In this document: in pieces, positions 1 through 6,596 of the stretch | Numbering within the stretch: the stretch's first letter is position 1 | Layout of the letters: the number at the start of each line of letters is the position of its first letter | From: Ruminococcus sp. | Lineage (GTDB): Bacteria > Bacillota > Clostridia > Oscillospirales > Ruminococcaceae | Length of the DNA: 35,825 nt | NCBI GenBank assembly: GCA_024403995.1 | Contig: JAKSQT010000018.1 | Coordinates: forward strand, 1 to 35,825 | Direction of reading: 5' to 3' | Notes under the pieces: model-generated | Database searches by the model: none | Told to the model about the DNA's origin: nothing | The model's input: the letters and a program-made list of their open reading frames with translations, nothing else | Position numbers and translations under genes: made by a program

Positions 1-41
1 GTCATAATAGCCTGTGCCTTGTCAAAGATATCTCTGTCCAT
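1..41 (-). CDS. 5' end of an unidentified gene (partial)
   Basis: An ATG at 41-39 (read leftwards) opens a frame that runs off the window after 13 codons, MDRDIFDKAQAIM. It is preceded by an AAGGAG ribosome site at about 50-55 that overlaps the stop codon of the DnaD-type gene upstream, so the two are almost certainly co-transcribed. In related Firmicutes the gene after a DnaD-domain protein is often a DnaC/DnaI-type ATPase helicase loader. That is only a guess from context; 13 residues cannot confirm it. Confidence 0.5.
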   Translation of the reverse strand, partial: MDRDIFDKAQAIM

Positions 42-52
42 GATAATTCTCC

Positions 53-1039
53 TTAGAATTTGTTGATAACGAAGTTATACTTGTCGATATCGGAGCATTC
101 CGAAGTTTTTGGTGAATTTTTCTTATTTGCATGATATTCATTTTCGGCATCCTGTACATCACGGACAGTTTTATATCCGCATTCATGCCATGAAACGAGA
201 ATTTTGTTGAGATAGTCAAAATTGAGCTTGTCTATTTTTTCGACAGTTTTTTCATAGGCATAATGTATAAGCTCGAGATCATAGCCGTTTGTACGCCAGA
301 GTTCGATAAACTCAGCCTGTTTGGTGGTAGGACGGCGGTTCATCTCAAATATACGCATGATCTGTCCTGTGTAGTCATGGGAAACGGAGATGCGCTGGAC
401 TTCGTTCTGTGCAGAGTTCATATCATTAATGTCATTTTCAGACCAGTCTGACGCTATTTTTTCTATATAAGCGGGATTGGTCTTGTCAATGCTTTTGCAG
501 TAGGTGAGAAGAATTGCGATGACTTCGACCTTCATGCCAAGGTAGTCGTACATACGGATAAGCATATTCTGATATGTATGACTGAGAGAGCCAAGAATAG
601 ATTCAGCAACCTTGAAAAGTTCTGAGACATCAGATGAATTTTTCATGATATCAGCTATCTCGGACGGAGAGAGCGGCTTGTATTTCGGAATTGTCTTTGG
701 AGGCTGAATAATTGCAGCAGGCGGCTGGACAGTTTGTGCAGGCTGAACCTGAACGGGCTGGGGAGGAGACATAATGCTGCTGACGGAAGGTGCGGAAATA
801 TTCTGCTGAGACAGAACATTGGCTTGCTGCCAGAAAAGTACTGCATCAGCGGCTTCCTGGGGAGTAACGCCTGTATTCATTGCAATTTCTTCATCTGAGC
901 AGATTCTGCCTGATGAACGCAGCAGATAAAGCAGAACTTTAAGCTGCTGACCTGTGGCAAGCTTCAGAAAATTATCAGCAACAACATCGGGAACTCCGAA
1001 CATATTTCCCCATATACCGCAGTTTACCTTGAATTCCAA
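53..1039 (-). CDS. DnaD domain-containing replication initiation protein
   Basis: This 328-residue protein resembles DnaD/DnaB-family primosome proteins, which help load the replicative helicase. Residues about 15-75 look like the N-terminal winged-helix domain. Residues 80-118 are a Pro/Gln/Val-rich linker. Two tandem DnaD C-terminal (DnaB_2-type) helical domains follow at about 122-210 and 220-297, the second with the typical motif YLNKILVSWHECGYKTV. I chose a TTG start at 1039: GAGGAGG lies 7 nt upstream, and the longer ATG at 1066 has no ribosome site. A good promoter lies just upstream (1072-1100). The next gene downstream begins 12 nt after the stop, so this is the first gene of a replication operon. 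The double DnaD domain is known in clostridial and phage-like members. Confidence 0.85.
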   Translation of the reverse strand: MEFKVNCGIWGNMFGVPDVVADNFLKLATGQQLKVLLYLLRSSGRICSDEEIAMNTGVTPQEAADAVLFWQQANVLSQQNISAPSVSSIMSPPQPVQVQPAQTVQPPAAIIQPPKTIPKYKPLSPSEIADIMKNSSDVSELFKVAESILGSLSHTYQNMLIRMYDYLGMKVEVIAILLTYCKSIDKTNPAYIEKIASDWSENDINDMNSAQNEVQRISVSHDYTGQIMRIFEMNRRPTTKQAEFIELWRTNGYDLELIHYAYEKTVEKIDKLNFDYLNKILVSWHECGYKTVRDVQDAENEYHANKKNSPKTSECSDIDKYNFVINKF

Positions 1040-1071
1040 AATAAAACCTCCTCTGTAAAATAGCAAAAATA

Positions 1072-1100
1072 ATTATATCATATTTTTGCGGTTTTGTCAC
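1072..1100 (-). promoter_or_regulatory. Sigma-A-type promoter for the DnaD-type gene
   Basis: On the minus strand GTGACA (1100-1095) and TATAAT (1077-1072) are separated by exactly 17 nt, about 30 nt ahead of the TTG start. Confidence 0.65.
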
Positions 1101-1148
1101 CATTAAAATTGAACTTGAAGAATATAAAAAACATAAGTAGATATATGC

Positions 1149-1592
1149 TCAGCCTTCTGAAAGCAGTATTTCCAGAGCTTTTGAATATTTTTTTCGCCAT
1201 GCTTCAAGTTTTTCTTCTGAGGCATCGGATTTGCCGATAACTCTTGACTGGTCTGAATTATGTTTCAGATCGGCAAGCTTTACGGCTTTGGCAATCGGAT
1301 TCTTTTTGATTTTTCCTACATATTCAAAATAGTCAGTGCCTTTTTCGTGAGTAAGAAGCCTGAGTGCATCTATGACACTTTCAGGGAAATCCTCTGCAAG
1401 CTGTTCAAGGGTGATATCAGTATCTTCAGCAACATCATGCAGAAGTGCGGCACATACCGTTTCCTCAGTGTTCATTTGTTCGGCAAGGTGATACGGGTGA
1501 AAAATATACGGAACACCGCTGATATCCGTTTGACCCATATGTGCGTTATATGCGGTTTTCATGGCTTTTATAGTTAATTCTGTGTAGATCAT
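1149..1592 (-). CDS. RelA/SpoT-type HD domain phosphohydrolase, single domain
   Basis: A 147-residue HD-superfamily protein of the kind found in the hydrolase half of RelA/SpoT and in stand-alone small alarmone hydrolases (MESH1-like). The metal-binding set is visible: H32 (in YIFHP), H52-D53 (in LLHDVAED), E56-D57, and D108 in the motif KLADLKHN. No synthetase or TGS domain is present. The start is the ATG at 1592: its GGAGG (1601-1605) lies inside the end of the epimerase gene, which stops only 4 nt earlier, so translation is probably coupled. Family membership is clear. Hydrolysis of (p)ppGpp is inferred; other nucleotide substrates are possible. Confidence 0.8.
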   Translation of the reverse strand: MIYTELTIKAMKTAYNAHMGQTDISGVPYIFHPYHLAEQMNTEETVCAALLHDVAEDTDITLEQLAEDFPESVIDALRLLTHEKGTDYFEYVGKIKKNPIAKAVKLADLKHNSDQSRVIGKSDASEEKLEAWRKKYSKALEILLSEG

Positions 1593-1596
1593 AGTT

Positions 1597-2499
1597 TCAG
1601 CCTCCAAAATTTTTTTCAATATATTCGTGAAGCGGCTTGCGTTTTACAAGCTCACGGTTTTGTCTGAACCAATGGTAAGATTCATGAAGTCCGTCTTCAA
1701 GCGTCTGAATATCAGGCATTATACCGAGCATCGCTGAAACATCAAGCTTGTATGCATAGTCATAAAACGGGAAATAGTTTCTTTGCGGAACATCATCACT
1801 GACAAATTTCAGTTCAGGCTCTTTGCCAATTACTCCATAGCAAAGCCGTACCCATTGGATGATATCAATAGTTTCCGGATTTCCTACATTGAAAATATGC
1901 TGTTCAGGTTTAAGCTCAATAATTCTTTCGATAAATCTGCACAGATCCTTAACGCTGAAAAACTGCAAGGGCATTTTTCCGTCTTTGGGCACATAGAACG
2001 GCTTGTTCAATTCAGCGCATTCAAATACAAATGCCTCACGGAAAACGTTGTTCATAGTACCGTAAAGATACGGCGGACGCAGGATATATGCATCAGGAAC
2101 CCTTTTAAGAAGTTTTTTTTCGGCACATATCTTGTCTGTACCGTATGCTCCCCATATTGAGTTTGCGCCGCATTCAGCATTTTCAGTGAAGGGCTGTGGC
2201 AGAATTTCAGGATAAACAGCACTTGAACTGATAAATATGTAGTGGTCAAATGAACCGAGACCATCTGTCAGACTTATGATATCATCCGAATTATAGGCAG
2301 TTACATCAATTATTGCATCAAAACGGATATTTTTCAGCCTGTCGTTCAGTTCATGCCTGTCACAACAGATATGTGTGACATTTTTGGACTGAGGGCGGCT
2401 GCCACGGTTGAGAACGTGAACAGTATGACCTTTATCAGCAAAATATTCAGCAGTAAATCGGCTTACAAATACAGTACCGCCGGTGACAAGAATGTTCAT
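1597..2499 (-). CDS. NAD-dependent epimerase/dehydratase (extended SDR)
   Basis: A 300-residue extended short-chain dehydrogenase/reductase, the family that reshapes nucleotide sugars. The N-terminus has the Rossmann dinucleotide motif (MNILVTGGTVFVSR). SSSAVYP carries the catalytic serine, and YGTDK is the Tyr-x3-Lys catalytic pair. The substrate-binding half is present and the length is usual. The start is the ATG at 2499, behind GGGGGA. The gene has its own promoter and is translationally coupled to the HD hydrolase downstream. The substrate cannot be read from the sequence; this subgroup is usually annotated only as epimerase or reductase. Confidence 0.83.
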   Translation of the reverse strand: MNILVTGGTVFVSRFTAEYFADKGHTVHVLNRGSRPQSKNVTHICCDRHELNDRLKNIRFDAIIDVTAYNSDDIISLTDGLGSFDHYIFISSSAVYPEILPQPFTENAECGANSIWGAYGTDKICAEKKLLKRVPDAYILRPPYLYGTMNNVFREAFVFECAELNKPFYVPKDGKMPLQFFSVKDLCRFIERIIELKPEQHIFNVGNPETIDIIQWVRLCYGVIGKEPELKFVSDDVPQRNYFPFYDYAYKLDVSAMLGIMPDIQTLEDGLHESYHWFRQNRELVKRKPLHEYIEKNFGG

Positions 2500-2533
2500 G
2501 ATATTCCCCCTGAAAATAGTATTCACCAAACTA

Positions 2534-2562
2534 ATTATAGCATATTTCACCACAAAATACAA
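2534..2562 (-). promoter_or_regulatory. Promoter for the epimerase-HD operon
   Basis: A perfect minus-strand TATAAT (2539-2534) has a weak -35, TTGTAT, 17 nt upstream (2562-2557). It sits 35 nt ahead of the epimerase start, between that gene and the end of sigK. Confidence 0.5.
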
Positions 2563-2577
2563 CAAAATTTTTTCGGT

Positions 2578-3261
2578 TCAGAACGGCGTATTATCATACA
2601 TTTTTTTCAGCTTTTCAATTGCTTTTTTTTCGATTCTTGAGACATATGAGCGTGAAATATTCAGTTTTTCGGCAGTTTCATTCTGTGTGTGCGGATTATT
2701 TCCATACAGTCCGTATCTGTATATGATAATTTCGAGTTCACGCTTATCAAGACATTGGTCAAGAAAATGGTAGAGCTGTTTTGAACGTATCATCATGTCA
2801 ACTTGTTCCTGAATGTCGCTTCCGTCGTCAATAAGGTCGATCAGCGACAGAGCATTGCCGTCCTTGTCAGTTTCAACCGGTTCGTTTATGTATACGTCAG
2901 ATGCACTTTTCTTGGCTGAGCGGAAATGCATCAGAATTTCATTTTCTATGCATCTGCTTGCATATGTTGCAAATTTTGCACCTTTGGTGTAATCAAACGT
3001 CGAGACGGCTTTGATAAGCCCTATAGTACCAATTGAAATAAGTTCGTCCTGTTCATCATAGTTTGATGTATATTTTTTAACTATGTGGGCAACGAGTCTG
3101 AGATTGTGTTCAATAAGCCGTTTTCGTGCTGAATTGTCGCCGTCTGCCATTGCTTCAAATGAAGCCTGTTCATCGGCTTTTGAGAGCGGTTTGGGAAATA
3201 CTGTATTGCCGTCAACGTGGAGCGCAAAGAAGAAAAGGTTCCTGAAAATGTCAAAAATCAT
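2578..3261 (-). CDS. sigK: RNA polymerase sporulation sigma factor SigK
   Basis: A 227-residue sigma-70-family factor matching sigma-K, the late mother-cell sigma factor of sporulation. The N-terminus has the hydrophobic pro-sequence (FRNLFFFALHVDG) removed during activation, followed by FPKPLS. Region 2 is recognisable from IEHNLRLVAHIVKKY, LISIGTIGLIKA and ATYASRCIENEILM. The region 4 helix-turn-helix ends in ISRSYVSRIEKKAIEKL. The frame is continuous, with no skin-type intervening element. The start is the ATG at 3261, 7 nt after GGAGGT; the ATG at 3267 sits directly on the ribosome site. A sigma-E-like promoter precedes it, as expected for sigK. Relatives such as sigma-E share region 2, but the N-terminus favours sigma-K. 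Confidence 0.88.
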   Translation of the reverse strand: MIFDIFRNLFFFALHVDGNTVFPKPLSKADEQASFEAMADGDNSARKRLIEHNLRLVAHIVKKYTSNYDEQDELISIGTIGLIKAVSTFDYTKGAKFATYASRCIENEILMHFRSAKKSASDVYINEPVETDKDGNALSLIDLIDDGSDIQEQVDMMIRSKQLYHFLDQCLDKRELEIIIYRYGLYGNNPHTQNETAEKLNISRSYVSRIEKKAIEKLKKMYDNTPF

Positions 3262-3292
3262 AGTCATACCTCCGTCAAATATGGTGCGCTTT

Positions 3293-3322
3293 ATTGTATG
3301 AGGGCTGATTTGTCCTTTATGC
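3293..3322 (-). promoter_or_regulatory. Sigma-E-like promoter of sigK
   Basis: On the minus strand GCATAAA (3322-3316), a 15-nt spacer and CATACAAT (3300-3293) fit the sigma-E consensus. The -10 is a perfect match; the -35 is partial. It lies 32 nt upstream of the sigK start. In Bacillus sigK is transcribed by sigma-E, so position and gene agree. Confidence 0.5.
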
Positions 3323-3331
3323 ATTAACTTA

Positions 3332-3368
3332 TGTCAAGCTTGACAAATTCTTCAAAACGTTGTAAAAT
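3332..3368 (+). promoter_or_regulatory. Promoter of the C11 protease gene with overlapping palindrome
   Basis: TTGACA (3340-3345), a 17-nt spacer and TAAAAT (3363-3368) form a near-consensus vegetative promoter. The -35 is the right half of a perfect 14-bp palindrome, TGTCAAGCTTGACA (3332-3345), which could be an operator. The expected 5' leader is about 145 nt. Confidence 0.65.
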
Positions 3369-3518
3369 ATAAAGCATATGGCAGGATTAATCCGACATAT
3401 ATTACCGGGCATCTCAAAACTTATGAGAAAAACAGCTATGTACTGCATATGCTGTGTCAAGCCCTATTATATTGCTGAGTACCATAATTATTACAATATT
3501 GTTTTATGGAGGTTGTTT

Positions 3519-5831
3519 ATGAATCAGAACAGACCAAGAGGCAGAGACAAAAATGTTACTTCGGGCGGAAACGGCGCTCACAGACGTGGTGAAGGACTCG
3601 GAACCGGCAGAGTAGGTTCCGGCAGTTTTTCAGGCGGCAGTTCATCAGGCGGAAATGGTATTAAACGTGCGGCTGCCGGCGGCGGAGGCGGTCTTGCTAT
3701 AATTATAATGATAGTTGCATTCATTCTGAAGGGCGGCGGCGGAAACAGCGGAAACAGCGGCGGTTCAACACCGTCAGACTTCAGTTCATCTGATACATCA
3801 TCAAATTCATACATAAGCGATACAAACGTGGATACGTCAGTTGCAGGCGGCTCAAGAGCAAAGAGAACAGTTATCAAGGGAAATAATAAAGATACTGTTA
3901 CCATTATGGTATATATGTGCGGTACTGACCTTGAATCAAAATACGGAATGGCATCTGCTGACATGGAGGAAATGCGTGCCGCAAGTTTCGGTGACAACGT
4001 CAACCTCATCGTGTATACAGGCGGCTGCAAAAGCTGGAAAAATTCCGGTATCAGTTCATCTGTAAACCAGGTATACCAGATAAAAAACGGAAAGATAAAC
4101 CGTCTTGTTGACGATGACGGCAGCAAAGCTATGACAGACCCGAATAATCTTGCGAATTTCATTAAGTATTGCAGCAAGAATTTTCCTGCAAACCGAAATG
4201 AGCTTATTCTCTGGGATCACGGCGGCGGATCTGTAAGCGGATATGGCTATGATGAAAAGAATGCAAAAAGCGGTTCGATGGATCTTGCAGGAATCGATAA
4301 GGCTCTGACAAGCGGCGGAGTAAAGTTCGATTTTATCGGATTTGATGCCTGTCTTATGGCAACAGCCGAGAATGCCCTTATGCTTGATAAACACGCAGAT
4401 TATCTTGTAGCATCAGAGGAGACTGAACCGGGTATCGGCTGGTATTATACCAACTGGCTAAATAATCTCGGAAAAAATACATCGCTTTCAACGCTTGAGA
4501 TAGGCAAGAACATCGTTGACGATTTTGTCGGCGAATGTGGAAAGAAGTGCAGGGGACAGAAGACTACACTTTCTGTCATTGACCTTGCGGAATTTGCAAA
4601 TACAGTCCCTTCCAAGCTCTCATCATTTGCAAAATCAGTCAGCACCAAGATCACAAACGAGCAATATAAGGAGATCTCTGATGCGAGATACGCAACAAGA
4701 GAATTTGCGGAAAGCTCTAAGATAGATCAGGTTGACCTCGTAAATCTGGCAGAAAATGTCGGAACAAATGAAGGAAAATCACTTGCAGATGCACTCAGAA
4801 AAGCAGTAAAATACAACCAGACATCATCAAACATGACAAATGCTTTTGGCGTTTCAATATATTTTCCGTATAAGCGCACCTCGTATGTTGACACAGCGTG
4901 CAGCATCAATAATCAGGTCGGTATCGATTCCGAGTATTCCAAGTGCATAAAGCAGTTTGCAAGCCTTGAGACAAGCGGTCAGATAGCCGCAGGCGGTACA
5001 GGTTCTGCATTGAGTTCGCTGTTTGGTCTCGGCGGTTCGTCCGGTTCATCCGGCAGCTCGGATATTATCGGTTCACTGCTTTCAGGTTTCCTCGGAGGCG
5101 GTTCATCTGGCAAGAGCATCGCTGGTCTTGACGGGTCAAATACTGAATTCATGAAGGATACTGATATTGACAGCACCTCAGATTACCTTGCGTCATACTA
5201 TTTTGATGTGAACAATCTTGTCTGGGAAGAAAAAGACGGCAAATATATCATGTCGCTTCCGGAATCACAGTGGGAGCTTGTTCATGGTCTTGACCTGAAT
5301 ATGTTCTATGATGACGGTACAGGCTACATTGACCTTGGTCTGGATAATATCTACAGTTTTGACGAAAACAATGACCTTGTTGCTGATACCGACAGGAACT
5401 GGCTTTCAATAGACGGAAATGTGGTTGCATATTATCATACAGATACAATTGAAAATGGTGATGAATATACTATAACAGGCTATGTTCCTGCGCTCCTTAA
5501 TGGTGACAGAGTAAGCCTTCTGATAGTATTCAACAACGATAATCCGAATGGGTTTATCGCAGGAGCTACCAATGATTATGTCGGCGGTGAGACTGAAACA
5601 GTTGCAAAGAGCATGACAGAACTCAATGACGGCGATAAGCTTGATTTTATCTGCGATTATTATTCATATTATATGAAATATCAGGACAGTTATTTTATTG
5701 GCGATTCCGTTACATATCACGAAAATATGCAGATAAGCAATACTGATGTCGGAAGCGGACAGGTTCATCTTATGTATCGTTTCACTGATATATACAATCA
5801 GGAGTACTGGACTCAGCCAATAGTAAAATAA
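3519..5831 (+). CDS. Clostripain-family (C11) cysteine protease, membrane anchored
   Basis: A 770-residue protein. Residues 1-50 are Gly/Ser/Arg-rich; residues 58-70 form one hydrophobic segment flanked by glycine runs and probably a membrane anchor. The peptidase C11 domain spans about 125-500 with the catalytic His at 234 (LWDHGGGS) and Cys at 278 (FDACLMA). A second Gly/Ser-rich stretch near 510-560 separates it from a C-terminal domain of about 200 residues that I do not recognise. C11 enzymes cut after Arg/Lys and are often self-processed; the substrate here is unknown. The start is the ATG at 3519 behind TGGAGG; a longer frame from 3378 lacks a ribosome site. It has its own promoter and a terminator-like palindrome at 5842. 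With no classical signal peptide, a type II (N-in) topology placing the protease outside is an inference. Confidence 0.85.
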   Translation: MNQNRPRGRDKNVTSGGNGAHRRGEGLGTGRVGSGSFSGGSSSGGNGIKRAAAGGGGGLAIIIMIVAFILKGGGGNSGNSGGSTPSDFSSSDTSSNSYISDTNVDTSVAGGSRAKRTVIKGNNKDTVTIMVYMCGTDLESKYGMASADMEEMRAASFGDNVNLIVYTGGCKSWKNSGISSSVNQVYQIKNGKINRLVDDDGSKAMTDPNNLANFIKYCSKNFPANRNELILWDHGGGSVSGYGYDEKNAKSGSMDLAGIDKALTSGGVKFDFIGFDACLMATAENALMLDKHADYLVASEETEPGIGWYYTNWLNNLGKNTSLSTLEIGKNIVDDFVGECGKKCRGQKTTLSVIDLAEFANTVPSKLSSFAKSVSTKITNEQYKEISDARYATREFAESSKIDQVDLVNLAENVGTNEGKSLADALRKAVKYNQTSSNMTNAFGVSIYFPYKRTSYVDTACSINNQVGIDSEYSKCIKQFASLETSGQIAAGGTGSALSSLFGLGGSSGSSGSSDIIGSLLSGFLGGGSSGKSIAGLDGSNTEFMKDTDIDSTSDYLASYYFDVNNLVWEEKDGKYIMSLPESQWELVHGLDLNMFYDDGTGYIDLGLDNIYSFDENNDLVADTDRNWLSIDGNVVAYYHTDTIENGDEYTITGYVPALLNGDRVSLLIVFNNDNPNGFIAGATNDYVGGETETVAKSMTELNDGDKLDFICDYYSYYMKYQDSYFIGDSVTYHENMQISNTDVGSGQVHLMYRFTDIYNQEYWTQPIVK

Positions 5832-5841
5832 GAAATTAAAG

Positions 5842-5885
5842 GGCATCTCTGAATATTCATTTGGAAAAAGTGATTCAGAGATGCC
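5842..5885 (+). terminator. Palindromic terminator-like hairpin of the GGGCATCTCT family
   Basis: GGCATCTCTGAAT (5842-5854) is perfectly complementary to ATTCAGAGATGCC (5873-5885), just after the C11 protease stop. The following tract is T-rich but not a pure T run. The arms match those of a second palindrome at 15062-15118, so this is a repeated element that may serve as a terminator. Confidence 0.6.
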
Positions 5886-6135
5886 TGTATTTATTATCTA
5901 TTTTTAACATTTCTGACGTGTTGATTTGATGCAATGTCACAATTATATTTGAATGCCGCACATTCCATCCTCGTTTTCCGTTATATTATTCAGTGCAGCA
6001 AATAAGGCTGTGTATTCAATTTTTATTTTACAAAATATGTCTTTGCCTTGGCATATCTGTAAAACGTCCATAATGACGTATTTTTTATTTATACTTATTT
6101 ACAAAAAATTAAAAAAGTCGATTTCTGAAAACTCG
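5886..6135. other. Intergenic stretch with no gene seen
   Basis: This 250-bp AT-rich stretch lies between the hairpin after the protease and the DUF4250 promoter. Short open frames occur, but none has a ribosome site or recognisable product. Confidence 0.5.
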
Positions 6136-6164
6136 TTGACAAAACATTAAAGATAATGTATATT
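6136..6164 (+). promoter_or_regulatory. Strong sigma-A-type promoter upstream of the DUF4250 gene
   Basis: TTGACA (6136-6141), a 17-nt spacer and TATATT (6159-6164). Transcription should begin near 6171, leaving a leader of about 167 nt before the first gene. Confidence 0.7.
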
Positions 6165-6170
6165 ATTTTT

Positions 6171-6337
6171 AGGCAACATCCTGCAAATATTGAGCGCTGC
6201 TGCCTTTTGTGAGTATGGCGTGTCCGGAACGCAGAAATAAAGACCTTTTGCTTTTATTCCGTTTTGGATCGGTTTCGGCAGAAGCCCTGCACTGCTTCTG
6301 TATGCTGCTTCGTTTTTTCAGATGGAAAGGAGTCTGA
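6171..6337 (+). promoter_or_regulatory. Structured 5' leader, candidate riboswitch or attenuator
   Basis: GCTGCTGCC (6196-6204) can pair with GGCAGAAGC (6277-6285) around a multibranch region that includes an AATAAA/TTTATT hairpin (about 6236-6258). The same 3' arm can instead pair with GCTTCTG (6294-6300) or with GCTTC (6307-6311), the latter ending beside TTTTTT (6313-6318). The mutually exclusive choice resembles terminator/antiterminator switching. I do not recognise a known riboswitch consensus (c-di-GMP, cobalamin, THF, FMN, SAM, T-box or fluoride). Confidence 0.4.
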
Positions 6338-6514
6338 ATGAGTTTACCTAATGATCCTGCAATTCTTCTGAGTTATGTCAACACTCAGCTGAGAGATAAT
6401 TTTCCCACACTCGATGAGATGTGCAGGAGTCTGTGCGCAGACAAGGAAGATATCGTCAGCAAACTCGGAACAATAGGCTATACTTACGATCCAAACACAA
6501 ATTCATTCAAATGA
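6338..6514 (+). CDS. DUF4250 domain-containing small protein
   Basis: A complete 58-residue gene: ATG at 6338, stop TGA at 6512-6514, with GGAAAGGA about 8 nt ahead. The product starts MSLPNDPAILLSYVNTQLRD and ends TYDPNTNSFK, the pattern of the DUF4250 family: small cytosolic proteins with a helix-turn-helix-like fold and no known function. It is the first gene after a strong promoter and long leader. The dockerin protein gene follows 82 nt downstream in the same direction, so read-through is possible. Confidence 0.8.
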   Translation: MSLPNDPAILLSYVNTQLRDNFPTLDEMCRSLCADKEDIVSKLGTIGYTYDPNTNSFK

Positions 6515-6594
6515 ATCCTGTCAGGCAGGATATTGCGCTTTTTGTGATGTCCTGCCCGAAAGGTAACTTCGGTTTTTGCCGAATGGGAGGGAAA
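6515..6594 (+). promoter_or_regulatory. Leader with alternative hairpins before the dockerin gene
   Basis: GGCAGGA (6524-6530) pairs with TCCTGCC (6550-6556), but its CAGGAT portion (6526-6531) can also pair with ATCCTG (6515-6520). Next, TTCGG (6568-6572) can pair with CCGAA on its left (6556-6560) or on its right (6579-6583). The right-hand pairing lies just before the GGGAGGG ribosome site (6585-6591), so one state could influence translation. No known riboswitch family was recognised. Confidence 0.4.
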
Positions 6595-6596
6595 CT

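Noticed and set aside
3578..4177. 199-codon minus-strand frame
   Set aside because: It is the antisense shadow of the Gly/Ser-rich region of the C11 protease and is proline-rich for that reason.
5953..6150. 65-codon plus-strand open frame in the intergenic region before the DUF4250 promoter
   Set aside because: It has no ribosome site, reads like AT-rich noise and overlaps the strong promoter at 6136-6164.
6171..6337. 6S RNA, SRP RNA or a known riboswitch in the DUF4250 leader
   Set aside because: I looked for the SRP tetraloop region and the consensus cores of the common riboswitches from memory and found none; the region is therefore listed only as an unassigned leader.
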